Shown: positions 1 to 7,850 of the stretch, in pieces
Layout: each line of letters begins with the position of its first letter
Numbering within the stretch: the stretch's first letter is position 1
NCBI GenBank assembly: GCA_023954195.1
Contig: JAMLIK010000005.1
Span: 248,001-312,000, forward strand
DNA: 64,000 nucleotides
Source of the DNA: Xanthobacteraceae bacterium
Lineage (GTDB): Bacteria > Pseudomonadota > Alphaproteobacteria > Rhizobiales > Xanthobacteraceae
Direction: 5' to 3'
The notes under the pieces: generated by a model
Told to the model about the DNA's origin: nothing
Databases searched by the model: none
What the model saw: the letters and a program-made list of their open reading frames with translations, nothing else
Made by a program: the position numbers and the translations under genes

Positions 1-531
1 GATGCGCTGGTCGGCGCGCGGCTGACCGGCCTGAAGGATTTTTCGGCAAAACCCTGGCCGGCGCGCTTCCGGGAGATTCAGGCGGCCGGCGGCAAGATCA
101 AGATCGAGCGCGCCCGCGTCCAGCAGGGCGGCATGATCGCGATTGCCGCCGGCACGCTCGGTCTCACGCCGGCGGGAAATCTCGACGGCGAATTGCAGAT
201 GACGGTCGCGGGCTTCGAGCAGGTGATTCCGCTGCTCGGCATCGAGAAAATTCTGGAGGAAGGCGTGCCGCAGGCGACGCTGGACCGCCTCGCGCCGGGA
301 GTGAAGTCGCGCGACGTCGACAATCTGCTCGGCTCGCTCGACCGGATGATTCCGGGACTCGGCCGCATGGTGCGGCGCAACGCCGGCGCCGGTCTCGCCG
401 CGGTGGTCAATTCGCTCGGCAGCGCGGCGGAGCTGGAAGGCAAGCCGGCACGGTCGTTTCCGTTGCGATTCGTCGATGGTGCGGTGCTATTGGGACCGAT
501 CAAGGTCGGGCAGGTCCCGCCGCTGTTCTAA
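1..531 (+). CDS. DUF2125 family protein, C-terminal part (5' end outside window)
   Basis: The reading frame is open from base 1 and ends at TAA 529-531, so only the last 176 residues are present. The text resembles the C-terminal half of alphaproteobacterial DUF2125 proteins: a GK(I/L) beta-rich segment, then a region describing 'AAGTLGL..GNLDGELQMTV' repeats, and a hydrophobic end PIKVGQVPPLF. Members are usually secreted or membrane-anchored and have no assigned biochemical role. The gene ends 73 bp before ppa and has no obvious terminator behind it. The family call rests on recollection of the family; function is unknown. Confidence 0.6.
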   Translation, partial: DALVGARLTGLKDFSAKPWPARFREIQAAGGKIKIERARVQQGGMIAIAAGTLGLTPAGNLDGELQMTVAGFEQVIPLLGIEKILEEGVPQATLDRLAPGVKSRDVDNLLGSLDRMIPGLGRMVRRNAGAGLAAVVNSLGSAAELEGKPARSFPLRFVDGAVLLGPIKVGQVPPLF

Positions 532-604
532 AAAAATTTTCAGCCTGTCGTGCGCGGCGGCATCGTGCTGTTAAGGTGCAGTGATTGCAACCACGGAGCC
601 TGCC

Positions 605-1141
605 ATGCGCATCGACGCCATTTCCCTCGGAGCGAACCCGCCCCACGAGGTCAACGCCATCATCGAGGTGCCGGTGGGCGGCGAGCCGATCAAGTACGAG
701 ATGGACAAGGAAGCCGGCACCCTGGTGGTGGACCGCTTCCTGTATACGGCGATGCGCTATCCGGGGAATTACGGCTTCATCCCGCACACGCTGTCGAGCG
801 ACGGCGATCCGTGCGACGTGCTGGTGGCCAATACCCGCGCCATCGTCCCCGGCGCGGTGATCGCGATCCGTCCGGTCGGCGTGCTGGTGATGGAGGACGA
901 GGCCGGCGGCGACGAGAAGATCATCGCGGTGCCGACCTCGAAGCTGACGCAGCGCTACGACAAGATCCGCACCTACAGCGATCTGCCGGACATCACCTTG
1001 CAGCAGATTCAGCACTTCTTCGAGCACTACAAGGACCTTGAGCCGGGCAAATGGGTCAAGGTGCTGCGCTGGGGCGGCGCCGAGGACGCGCAGCGCCTGA
1101 TCCTCGAAGGCATCGCGCGCGCCAGGGGCCAAAAGGCGTAA
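605..1141 (+). CDS. ppa: Inorganic pyrophosphatase
   Basis: Cytoplasmic family I soluble pyrophosphatase, which hydrolyses PPi to two phosphates and pulls biosynthetic reactions forward. The 178-residue length is typical. The signature DGDPCDVLV at about residues 66-74 supplies the metal-binding aspartates (D66, D68, D71), and the upstream [12 protein letters not shown] segment is also characteristic. ATG 605 was chosen over an in-frame GTG at 581 because a GGAG Shine-Dalgarno lies 8 bases upstream and MRIDAISLG is the expected N-terminus. The next gene starts 29 bp downstream, so the two may be co-transcribed. Confidence 0.95.
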   Translation: MRIDAISLGANPPHEVNAIIEVPVGGEPIKYEMDKEAGTLVVDRFLYTAMRYPGNYGFIPHTLSSDGDPCDVLVANTRAIVPGAVIAIRPVGVLVMEDEAGGDEKIIAVPTSKLTQRYDKIRTYSDLPDITLQQIQHFFEHYKDLEPGKWVKVLRWGGAEDAQRLILEGIARARGQKA

Positions 1142-1170
1142 CGCCGCAACCACGATCACGGGAGTTATCG

Positions 1171-2652
1171 ATGCGGCGCATCTTGAAATGGATCGGCGGC
1201 GTTCTCGCGGTCGTGGTCTTGGCGACGGTGGTGCTTGCCGGTGTCGTGCTGGTCAACACCTTCCGCCTCGGCTCCCGGCAGCTTCAGGTCGCGGCGCTCC
1301 CGCGCGCGACCGTCGACGAGCAGGGCGCGGCCAAGCGGCTCGCCGAGGCGGTCCGGTTCCGGACGATCTCGAATTTCGACAATCCGGATCAGGATGCCGA
1401 GGCGCTGGCCGGCCTGCGCGCGCACATCGCGGCGAGTTTTCCGGCGTTTCACGCCGTGGCCAAGCGCGAGATCGTCGGCGGGCACAGCCTGCTCTACACC
1501 TGGGAAGGGTCGGACCCGGCGGCGAAGCCGATCGCGCTGCTGGCGCATCAGGACGTGGTGCCGGTCGCGCCCGGCACCGAGAAGGACTGGCAGCACCCGC
1601 CGTTCGACGGCGTCATCGCCGACGGTTTCATCTGGGGCCGCGGCTCGTGGGACGACAAGGGCAATCTCTATTCCATGCTTGAAGCCGCCGAGCAGATGGC
1701 CAAGAGCGGTTTCCGCCCGAAGCGGACGATCTATTTCGCGTTCGGCCATGACGAGGAGGTCGGCGGCACGCTCGGCGCCAAGGCGATCGTGGCGCTGCTC
1801 GAGTCGCGCGGGGTCAAGCTCGACTTCGTGCTCGACGAGGGCCTGCTGATTACCGACGGCATCATGAAGGGCCTCGACAAGCCGGCGGCGCTGATCGGCA
1901 TCGCGGAAAAGGGCTTCGCGACCCTGGTGCTGACCGTGCGGGCCACGCCCGGCCATTCGTCGATGCCGCCGCGCGACACCGCCATCGGCATGATGGCCGC
2001 CGCGCTGGTCCGGCTTGAGGACCGCAGCCTGCCGGCGCGGGTGCGCGGCGCGGTCGGCGAGATGTTCGAAACGCTGGCGCCGGAGATGCACGGCTTCAAC
2101 CGCGTGGCGCTGTCCAACCTCTGGCTGTTCAAGCCGCTGCTGCTGCGCGAGTTCGACAAGTCGGGGCCGACGCGGGCGATGATCCGCACCACCACGGCGC
2201 TGACCATCTTCAATGCCGGCGACAAGGACAACGTGCTGCCCGGCAAAGCCGAGGCGACGGTGAATTTCCGGCTGCTGCCGGGCGACACCCAGGACAGCGT
2301 CACCGCCCATGTCCGCGACGCCGTGAACAACGACAGGATCGCGATCGCGCCGTTCCCCGGCAACACCGATCCGCCGCCGGTGACCGGCACCGCGAGCGCG
2401 GCCTATCGCGCGCTGAACCAGACCATCCGCGAGGTTTTCCCGGACGTCGTGGTCGCGCCCGGACTGATGATCGCCGCGTCCGACTCGCGGCATTTTGCCG
2501 GGCTGACCGACAACATCTTCCGCTTCTCCCCGGTGCGCGCGAACTCGGAGGATCTCAAGCGATTCCACGGCACCAACGAGCGGCTCAGCATCGCCAACTA
2601 CGCCGACATGATTCGCTTCTACCTGCGGTTCATTCAGTCGAGCGCAGGGTAG
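1171..2652 (+). CDS. M20 family metallopeptidase with N-terminal membrane anchor
   Basis: A 493-residue zinc-dependent M20 peptidase of the carboxypeptidase S / PM20D1 type. One hydrophobic segment (about residues 7-30) follows a basic start, so the catalytic part is probably periplasmic. Metal and catalytic motifs are visible: LLAHQDVVPV (H126, D128), GRGSWDDKGN (about D161) and GHDEEVGG (E195, E196), with a late SDSRHFAG histidine. A dimerisation insert lies between. Start ATG 1171 follows a GGGAG ribosome site. The substrate is not evident from sequence; the family hydrolyses C-terminal or N-acyl amino acids. Confidence 0.85.
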   Translation: MRRILKWIGGVLAVVVLATVVLAGVVLVNTFRLGSRQLQVAALPRATVDEQGAAKRLAEAVRFRTISNFDNPDQDAEALAGLRAHIAASFPAFHAVAKREIVGGHSLLYTWEGSDPAAKPIALLAHQDVVPVAPGTEKDWQHPPFDGVIADGFIWGRGSWDDKGNLYSMLEAAEQMAKSGFRPKRTIYFAFGHDEEVGGTLGAKAIVALLESRGVKLDFVLDEGLLITDGIMKGLDKPAALIGIAEKGFATLVLTVRATPGHSSMPPRDTAIGMMAAALVRLEDRSLPARVRGAVGEMFETLAPEMHGFNRVALSNLWLFKPLLLREFDKSGPTRAMIRTTTALTIFNAGDKDNVLPGKAEATVNFRLLPGDTQDSVTAHVRDAVNNDRIAIAPFPGNTDPPPVTGTASAAYRALNQTIREVFPDVVVAPGLMIAASDSRHFAGLTDNIFRFSPVRANSEDLKRFHGTNERLSIANYADMIRFYLRFIQSSAG

Positions 2653-2728
2653 AGCGTGCGCTTGCGCCGCCTTGCCGGGATGTGAGTTCCGAAGCGATCC
2701 GGTGCGATCCTGCCCGCGACGCGGAACG

Positions 2729-2780
2729 GATCCGGCGCCGGACCCCGCATCCCGACAAGATCCGCCGGGACGGATATTTT
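2729..2780 (+). terminator. Weak candidate intrinsic terminator after the M20 peptidase gene
   Basis: An ATCCGGCG arm near 2729 can pair, with a bulge, with CGCCGG...GGAT near 2765-2775, and the stem is followed at once by TATTTTTC. A smaller TCCCG/CGGGA stem (2750-2770) is nested inside. The stem is imperfect and the loop long, so this is only a suggestion. The rest of the 260-bp gap holds the candidate Pho box. Confidence 0.3.
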
Positions 2781-2841
2781 TCTCCTTCCCTTCGGGCGAC
2801 CTTCCCCCTTACCATCCGCCGCACCAAGACGTTCGGTTGGA

Positions 2842-2859
2842 CGGTCACTTGCACGTCAT
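2842..2859 (+). promoter_or_regulatory. Candidate PhoB box upstream of ugpB
   Basis: Two GTCA cores, GGTCAC at 2843-2848 and CGTCAT at 2854-2859, sit exactly 11 bp apart. This matches the spacing of the two 7-bp half sites in the Pho box consensus (CTGTCAT-N4-CTGTCAT). The site is 54 bp before the ugpB start. Ugp importers are classical members of the phosphate-starvation regulon, so the position makes sense. The first half site is degenerate and no -10 was verified. Confidence 0.4.
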
Positions 2860-2912
2860 CCGCCGCTGCTATCGCGCGAAACGAAGATGACGGCTGAAAC
2901 TGGAGGAACGCG

Positions 2913-4241
2913 ATGCCGATTCGACGCTTTACCGCTGTAGCCGCCGCCGCGCTGACGCTGGCACTGACCTCGGCGCTGCCCGGCCCCGCCCTCGCCGTCA
3001 CCGAAATCCAGTGGTGGCATGCCATGACCGGCGGCAACAACGACGTCATCGTCAAGCTGGCCAACGACTTCAACGCCTCGCAGAACGACTACAAGGTGGT
3101 GCCGACCTACAAGGGCAGCTATCCCGACACCATGAACGCCGGCATCGCCGCCTTCCGCGCCGGCAACGCGCCGCACATCATGCAGGTGTTCGAGGTCGGC
3201 ACCGCCACCATGATGGCCGCGAAAGGCGCGGTGAAGCCAGTCTACCAGCTGATGAAGGAAACCGGCGAGCCGTTCGATCCCAACGCCTACCTGCCGGCGA
3301 TCACCGGCTACTACTCGACCTCGAAGGGCGAGATGCTGTCGTTCCCCTTCAACTCGTCGTCGACGGTGATGTGGGTCAACCTCGATGCGCTGAAGAAGGC
3401 CAATATCGCGGAGATCCCGAAGACCTGGCCGGAGGTGTTCGAGGACGCCAAGAAGCTGAAGGCCGCCGGCTACGCCACCTGCGGGTTCTCCAACGCCTGG
3501 GTGACCTGGGTCAATCTCGAACAATTGTCGGCCTGGCACAACGTGCCGCTGTCCTCGAAAGCCAACGGCCTCGATGGCTTCGACACCGTGCTGGAGTTCA
3601 ACGGCCCGCTCCAGGTCAGGCACCTGGAAAAGCTGATCGAACTCCAGAAGGACAAGACCTACGACTATTCCGGCCGCACCAATGCCGGCGAGGGCCGCTT
3701 CACCTCCGGCGAATGCCCGATCTTCCTGACCTCGTCCGGCTTCTTCGGCAACGTCAAGTCGCAGGCCAAGTTCCACTGGACCAACGCGCCGATGCCTTAT
3801 TACCCCGACGTCAAGGACGCGCCGCAGAATTCCATCATCGGCGGCGCCTCGCTGTGGGTGATGGGCGGCAAGACGCCGGAGGAATACAAGGGCGTCGCCA
3901 AATTCCTCGCCTTCCTCTCCAACACCGACCGGCAGGTCTACATCCACCAGGCGTCGGGTTATCTGCCGATCACCAAGGCGGCTTACGAGAAGGCCAAGGC
4001 CGACGGCTATTACAAGGAGCACCCCTATCTCGAAACGCCGCTGAAGGAACTGACCAACAAGCCGCCGACCGAGAATTCGCGCGGCCTGCGGCTCGGCAAC
4101 ATGGTGCAGCTGCGCGACGTCTGGGCCGAGGAGATCGAACAGGCGCTGGCCGGCAAGAAATCCGCCAAGGACGCCCTGGACGCGGCCGTTTCGCGCGGCA
4201 ACACCATGCTGCGCCAGTTCGAGCGGACCGTGGCGAAGTAG
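2913..4241 (+). CDS. ugpB: ABC transporter periplasmic binding protein for glycerol-3-phosphate
   Basis: A 442-residue family 1 solute-binding protein that captures sn-glycerol-3-phosphate (or its diesters) in the periplasm and delivers it to UgpAEC. A signal peptide covers residues 1-28, with likely cleavage after ALA. The mature start TEIQWWHAMTGGNND and the PTYKGSYPDTMNAGIAAFR segment are UgpB hallmarks. GGAGG lies 8 bases before ATG 2913. It heads the ugpB-(DUF559)-ugpA-ugpE-ugpC group and has a Pho-box-like site upstream. The substrate is inferred from family and operon. Confidence 0.92.
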   Translation: MPIRRFTAVAAAALTLALTSALPGPALAVTEIQWWHAMTGGNNDVIVKLANDFNASQNDYKVVPTYKGSYPDTMNAGIAAFRAGNAPHIMQVFEVGTATMMAAKGAVKPVYQLMKETGEPFDPNAYLPAITGYYSTSKGEMLSFPFNSSSTVMWVNLDALKKANIAEIPKTWPEVFEDAKKLKAAGYATCGFSNAWVTWVNLEQLSAWHNVPLSSKANGLDGFDTVLEFNGPLQVRHLEKLIELQKDKTYDYSGRTNAGEGRFTSGECPIFLTSSGFFGNVKSQAKFHWTNAPMPYYPDVKDAPQNSIIGGASLWVMGGKTPEEYKGVAKFLAFLSNTDRQVYIHQASGYLPITKAAYEKAKADGYYKEHPYLETPLKELTNKPPTENSRGLRLGNMVQLRDVWAEEIEQALAGKKSAKDALDAAVSRGNTMLRQFERTVAK

Positions 4242-4297
4242 GTCTGGACGCAATCAGGACGATGAGTTCTTCTGCCTCACCAGATGGCGATACCAAC

Positions 4298-4350
4298 TCC
4301 CCTCCCCCCGCTCTTGCGGCGGGGAGGGGTCGGGGGTGGGGGGACGCCAC
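4298..4350. repeat. Left 53-bp inverted repeat bounding the DUF559 gene
   Basis: The reverse complement of 4298-4350 matches 4689-4740 at 50 of 53 positions (two substitutions and a 1-base indel). The repeat is itself partly palindromic: CCCTCC...CCGC, then CTCTTGCGGCGGGGAGGGG. It ends two bases before the DUF559 start codon. The pair may mark the ends of an inserted cassette or form a very large hairpin in the ugp mRNA. Confidence 0.9.
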
Positions 4351-4352
4351 AA

Positions 4353-4760
4353 ATGCTGCGCTCCGTTGATTATCGCGTCCCGCGCGCGCGACACTTCCGG
4401 AAAAATCCAACGGGTGCCGAGCGCAAGCTGTGGCAGCATCTCCGCCACCTTCCATGCGCCGCCCATTTCCGACGTCAAGCGACAATCGGTCCCTATTTCG
4501 CGGACTTCGCCTGTCATACCACTCGACTCGTGATCGAGATCGATGGCGGGCAACATGCCGACAGCGTGAGCGATCGCGAACGAACGTGTGATCTGAATGC
4601 GCGCGGTTATCGCGTTCTCAGATTCTGGAATAGCGACGTTCTCGGAAATATCGATGGGGTATTGGCGACCATCGTTGACGCTTTGCAGGTGGCTCCCCCC
4701 ACCCCTGACCCCTCCCCGCCGCAAGAGCGGAGGGAGGGGAATCGCGGGGAGGACAGATAA
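4353..4760 (+). CDS. DUF559 domain protein (Vsr-like endonuclease fold)
   Basis: A 135-residue DUF559 protein, related to very-short-patch-repair endonucleases in the PD-(D/E)XK group. Visible signatures are [10 protein letters not shown] (about 22-31), [15 protein letters not shown] (38-52), the acidic core [10 protein letters not shown] (59-68) and the C-terminal [23 protein letters not shown] 4353 begins the family-typical text; an upstream in-frame ATG at 4284 would read through the left inverted repeat. The last 20 or so residues are encoded by the right repeat. It sits between ugpB and ugpA, where no such gene belongs, and stops 5 bases before the ugpA ATG. The cellular role of DUF559 proteins is not established. 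Confidence 0.88.
   Translation: MLRSVDYRVPRARHFRKNPTGAERKLWQHLRHLPCAAHFRRQATIGPYFADFACHTTRLVIEIDGGQHADSVSDRERTCDLNARGYRVLRFWNSDVLGNIDGVLATIVDALQVAPPTPDPSPPQERREGNRGEDR
4689..4740. repeat. Right inverted repeat bounding the DUF559 gene
   Basis: This 52-bp partner of 4298-4350 overlaps the 3' end of the DUF559 reading frame, giving the proline-rich tail [11 protein letters not shown]. Just outside it, GGGGAGG at 4746-4752 is the only plausible Shine-Dalgarno for ugpA, 13 bases before its ATG. No target-site duplication is obvious immediately outside the repeats. Confidence 0.9.
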
Positions 4761-4765
4761 AGCCG

Positions 4766-5647
4766 ATGCAAAAGCAATCCGTCTTCACCTCCCGTTCGCT
4801 GCCGTGGCTGCTGATCGCGCCGCAGATGCTGATCGTGCTGGTGTTCTTCTACTGGCCGGCGGCGCAGGCGGTGTGGCAATCGTTCCTGTTGCAGGATGCG
4901 TTCGGGCTGTCCACCACCTTCATCTGGTTCGAGAACTACAGCGACCTGCTGGCGGATCCGGATTACTTCGCCGCCGTGGTGCGCACCTTCGTCTTCGCCG
5001 CCGCCATCGGCGTCTCGTCGTTGTCGGCCGCGCTGCTGCTGGCGGTGATGGCCGACAAACCCTTGCGCGGCGTCGGCGTCTATCGCACGCTGCTGATCTG
5101 GCCCTACGCCGTGGCGCCGCCGGTCGTCGGCGTGCTGTGGCTGTTCATGCTCAACCCGTCGCTGGGCGTCCTGGCGCACGGCCTGCGCGCCATGGGCCTC
5201 GACTGGAATCCGCTGCTCAACGGCAATCAGGCGGCGTTGCTAATCATCCTCGCCTCGGCCTGGAAGCAGATTTCGTATAATTTCCTGTTCTTCCTCGCCG
5301 GCCTGCAAGGCATCCCGAAAAGCGTGCATGAAGCCGCCGCCATCGACGGCGCGCGCCCGGTGCGGCGGTTCTGGACCATCACCTTTCCGTTGCTGACGCC
5401 GACCATCTTCTTCCTGATCGTCATCAACGTGGTCTACGCCTTCTTCGACACCTTCGGCATCATCGACACCATGACCCGCGGCGGTCCCGCCAAGGCGACC
5501 GAAACGCTGGTCTACAAGGTCTATTCCGACGGCCTGCTCGGCGGCAACCTGGGCTCGTCGGCGGCGCAGTCGGTGATCCTGATGGGCATCGTCATCGTGC
5601 TCACCGCGATCCAGTTCCGCTTCGTCGAACGCAAGGTGACGTACTGA
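4766..5647 (+). CDS. ugpA: Glycerol-3-phosphate ABC transporter, permease subunit
   Basis: A 293-residue inner-membrane permease of the MalF/UgpA type, with about six hydrophobic segments. The first is [20 protein letters not shown]. The coupling-loop EAA motif reads [20 protein letters not shown] (about residues 190-209), which contacts the ATPase. Its ATG follows the DUF559 stop by 5 bases, and its own stop overlaps the ugpE ATG, showing translational coupling with ugpE. Confidence 0.93.
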   Translation: MQKQSVFTSRSLPWLLIAPQMLIVLVFFYWPAAQAVWQSFLLQDAFGLSTTFIWFENYSDLLADPDYFAAVVRTFVFAAAIGVSSLSAALLLAVMADKPLRGVGVYRTLLIWPYAVAPPVVGVLWLFMLNPSLGVLAHGLRAMGLDWNPLLNGNQAALLIILASAWKQISYNFLFFLAGLQGIPKSVHEAAAIDGARPVRRFWTITFPLLTPTIFFLIVINVVYAFFDTFGIIDTMTRGGPAKATETLVYKVYSDGLLGGNLGSSAAQSVILMGIVIVLTAIQFRFVERKVTY

Positions 5648-6495
5648 TGGTCGAGAACGAAGGCATCCGGCGTTACCTCGCGCATGCGATCCTGTGGATC
5701 GGCATCGCCGTCGTGGCGTTCCCGGTCTATCTCGCCTTTATCGCCTCGACCCAGGACAACGCGGCCATCGCCAACGGCCAGATGTCGCTGTTGCCCGGCG
5801 GCCATTTCATCGAGACCTATTACAAGACGCTGTTCGTCGGTTCGTCGGGCACCACGCGCGAGCCGGTCGGCACCATGCTGCTCAACTCGCTGGTGATGGC
5901 GCTGTCGATCGCGCTCGGCAAGATCGCGATCTCGCTGTTGTCCGCCTACGCCATCGTGTTCTTCCGCTTTCCGTTCCGCATGACGGTGTTCTGGATCATC
6001 TTCATCACCCTGATGCTGCCGGTCGAAGTGCGCATCTATCCGACCTACAAGATCGCCGCCGACCTCAATTTGCTCGACAGCTATTCCGGCCTGGCGCTGC
6101 CGCTGATCGCCTCCGCCACCGCGACGCTGCTGTTCCGGCAGTTCTTCATGACGGTGCCGGACGAACTAATGGAAGCCTCGCGCATCGACGGCGCCGGGCC
6201 GTTCCGCTTCTTCAAGGATACGCTGTTGCCGCTGTCGCGCACCAACATGGCGGCGCTGTTCGTGATCCTGTTTATCTACGGCTGGAACCAGTATCTGTGG
6301 CCGCTCCTCATTACCACCCGCGACGACATGCAGACCATCCAGATCGGCATCCGCAAGATGATCGTCACCTCCGACGCGCTGACCGAATGGCCGGTGGTGA
6401 TGGCGACCTCGATCCTCGCCATGCTGCCGCCGGTCGCGGTTGTCATCGTGATGCAGAAACTGTTCGTGCGCGGGCTGGTGGAGACGGAAAAGTGA
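5647..6495 (+). CDS. ugpE: Glycerol-3-phosphate ABC transporter, permease subunit
   Basis: A 282-residue MalG/UgpE-type permease and partner of UgpA in the membrane heterodimer. It has six predicted transmembrane stretches, and the EAA loop reads MEASRIDGAGPFRFFKDTL (about 177-195). The family-typical GWNQYLWPLL follows, then the C-terminal KLFVRGLVETEK. The start codon overlaps the ugpA stop (TGATG). Confidence 0.93.
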   Translation: MVENEGIRRYLAHAILWIGIAVVAFPVYLAFIASTQDNAAIANGQMSLLPGGHFIETYYKTLFVGSSGTTREPVGTMLLNSLVMALSIALGKIAISLLSAYAIVFFRFPFRMTVFWIIFITLMLPVEVRIYPTYKIAADLNLLDSYSGLALPLIASATATLLFRQFFMTVPDELMEASRIDGAGPFRFFKDTLLPLSRTNMAALFVILFIYGWNQYLWPLLITTRDDMQTIQIGIRKMIVTSDALTEWPVVMATSILAMLPPVAVVIVMQKLFVRGLVETEK

Positions 6496-6499
6496 AAGG

Positions 6500-6603
6500 A
6501 GTAAGTAGTGAGTAGCGAATAGCGAGTAGTGAACAAGGGAGTGAAAAAACCGTCTGAATTTGTTTCCTTCCCTATTCGCTACTCCCTATTCGCTATTCGC
6601 TCG
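6500..6603. repeat. Paired GCGAATA heptamer arrays in inverted orientation, copy 1
   Basis: The left arm (6500-6533) is a string of 7-bp units of the form G(C/T)GA(A/G)TA. The right arm (6570-6603) is the reverse-complement string TATTCGC/TACTCCC/TATTCGC/TATTCGC. The arms share the 13-mer GAGTAGCGAATAG in inverted orientation and enclose about 36 bp. The right arm ends 6 bases before the ugpC ATG, leaving no Shine-Dalgarno between. A second copy is at 20729-20837. Confidence 0.85.
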
Positions 6604-6609
6604 GATCAC

Positions 6610-7701
6610 ATGGCTAACGTCACCCTCCGCAACGTCCGCAAGACCTATTCCGGCGGCGTCGAGGCCATCAAGGGCGTCGACCTCGCGATCGGGGACGGCC
6701 AGTTCTGCGTGCTGGTCGGCCCTTCCGGCTGCGGCAAGTCCACGCTGCTGCGCATGGTGGCGGGGCTGGAAACCATCACCGCCGGCGAGATCGACATCGG
6801 CGGCCGCGTCGTCAACCAGGTCGAACCGGCGGACCGCGACATCGCCATGGTGTTCCAGAACTACGCGCTCTATCCGCACATGAGCGTCTACAACAACATG
6901 GCTTACGGCCTGCGCAATCGCGGCATGGCCAAGCCCGAGATCGACCAGCGGGTGCGCGAGGCGGCGCGGATTCTCGAAATCGGCGCGATGCTCGACCGCA
7001 AGCCGAAGCAGCTCTCCGGCGGCCAGCGCCAACGTGTCGCCATGGGCCGCGCCATCGTGCGCCAGCCGAAAGTGTTTTTGTTCGACGAGCCGCTGTCCAA
7101 TCTCGACGCCAAACTCCGCATCGCCATGCGGGTCGAAATCCGCAAATTGCAGCGCCGGCTCGGCACCACCTCGATCTACGTCACCCACGACCAGTTGGAG
7201 GCGATGACGCTGGCCGATGTCCTCGTCGTGATGAACGGCGGCGTCGTCGAGCAGATCGGCAACCCGCTCGACATCTACCAGAAACCCGCCACCACCTTCG
7301 TCGCCGCCTTCATCGGCGCGCCGCCGATGAACCTGACGCCGTTCGCGCCCGGCGAATACGGCCTCGCGGTTCCCGGCGGCGCCGGCGGTATTTTGGGGGT
7401 CCGGCCGGAGGACCTGACTCTGACCACGGGACCCGCGCCGGAGGGTGGCGTGCGCTACGACCTCATCGTCGAGGCCATCGAGCGGGTCGGGGCGGAAACC
7501 TTCGTCTACGGCGCGCGCGACGGCGCGCGGCCGGAACCGGCCGCCGTCAGCGGCAAACCCGGCGAACTGCCGCCCGGCGAGATCATCGTGCGCCTGCCGG
7601 GACAAGCGGCCCCGGCGGTCGGGGAGCGGATCGTCGCGGCGGCGCCGCGCGACAAGCTGCACGTGTTCGCGGCGGATGGCCGCAGCCGGTTGGATTCGTA
7701 A
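6610..7701 (+). CDS. ugpC: Glycerol-3-phosphate ABC transporter, ATP-binding subunit
   Basis: A 363-residue cytoplasmic ATPase that powers import. It has Walker [10 protein letters not shown] (about 38-46), the signature [15 protein letters not shown] (about 135-149) and Walker [17 protein letters not shown]-terminal TOBE/MalK-like regulatory domain follows from about residue 240 (GVRPEDL). The start [13 protein letters not shown] at ATG 6610 matches family proteins. The frame stays open upstream through the heptamer repeat to GTG 6529, but that extension only translates repeat sequence. No good ribosome site is visible before 6610. Confidence 0.92.
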   Translation: MANVTLRNVRKTYSGGVEAIKGVDLAIGDGQFCVLVGPSGCGKSTLLRMVAGLETITAGEIDIGGRVVNQVEPADRDIAMVFQNYALYPHMSVYNNMAYGLRNRGMAKPEIDQRVREAARILEIGAMLDRKPKQLSGGQRQRVAMGRAIVRQPKVFLFDEPLSNLDAKLRIAMRVEIRKLQRRLGTTSIYVTHDQLEAMTLADVLVVMNGGVVEQIGNPLDIYQKPATTFVAAFIGAPPMNLTPFAPGEYGLAVPGGAGGILGVRPEDLTLTTGPAPEGGVRYDLIVEAIERVGAETFVYGARDGARPEPAAVSGKPGELPPGEIIVRLPGQAAPAVGERIVAAAPRDKLHVFAADGRSRLDS

Positions 7702-7736
7702 TTCCCTTCAATGGGATAGCCCCCGGCAACACGACG

Positions 7737-7765
7737 CTTGAACGGTCCCGCAAGATGCCCATATT
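7737..7765 (+). promoter_or_regulatory. RpoH (sigma-32)-type promoter of hsp20
   Basis: CTTGAAC (7737-7743), a 14-bp spacer and CCCATATT (7758-7765) closely fit the heat-shock sigma consensus CTTGAAA-N(11-16)-CCCCATNT. Transcription would start near 7772, giving a leader of about 80 nt that contains the ROSE-like element. The same CTTG-to-ATAT spacing recurs before grpE and dnaK. Confidence 0.65.
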
Positions 7766-7794
7766 GTGCATTGACCGAACGGCCGGGGCCGGTC

Positions 7795-7850
7795 GGTTGA
7801 TCGGGTGCCGCAAGGGCCCACCAACAAAGTCGCTTCGAGAGGACTTTGGA
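7795..7850 (+). ncRNA. ROSE-like RNA thermometer in the hsp20 leader
   Basis: Two hairpins precede the hsp20 start. The first pairs GTTG (7796-7799) with CAAC (7822-7825), with an inner GGG/CCC stem capped by a GCAA loop. The second, 7826-7847, pairs AAAGTC with GACTTT. Inside it, TCGCT (7830-7834) lies opposite the ribosome site AGAGGA, leaving a G7832-G7841 mismatch and a bulged A7840. This is the U(U/C)GCU-versus-SD arrangement of ROSE elements, which melt on heat shock and free the ribosome site. It was folded by eye only. Confidence 0.75.

Noticed and set aside
4298-4740. Insertion sequence at the ugpB-ugpA junction
   Set aside because: No transposase motif is present in the enclosed gene, and no target-site duplication is obvious outside the repeats, so it is listed as a repeat-bounded cassette only.
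4984-5200. Possible frameshift in the ugp permease region
   Set aside because: Both permease frames are full length with intact EAA loops; the other frames are shadows.
6529-6609. N-terminal extension of UgpC from GTG 6529
   Set aside because: The extension only translates the heptamer repeat, and family proteins start at the equivalent of ATG 6610.
7743-7777. A CGGTC...GACCG hairpin as the first stem of the ROSE element
   Set aside because: It overlaps the predicted RpoH promoter, so most of it would not be transcribed.
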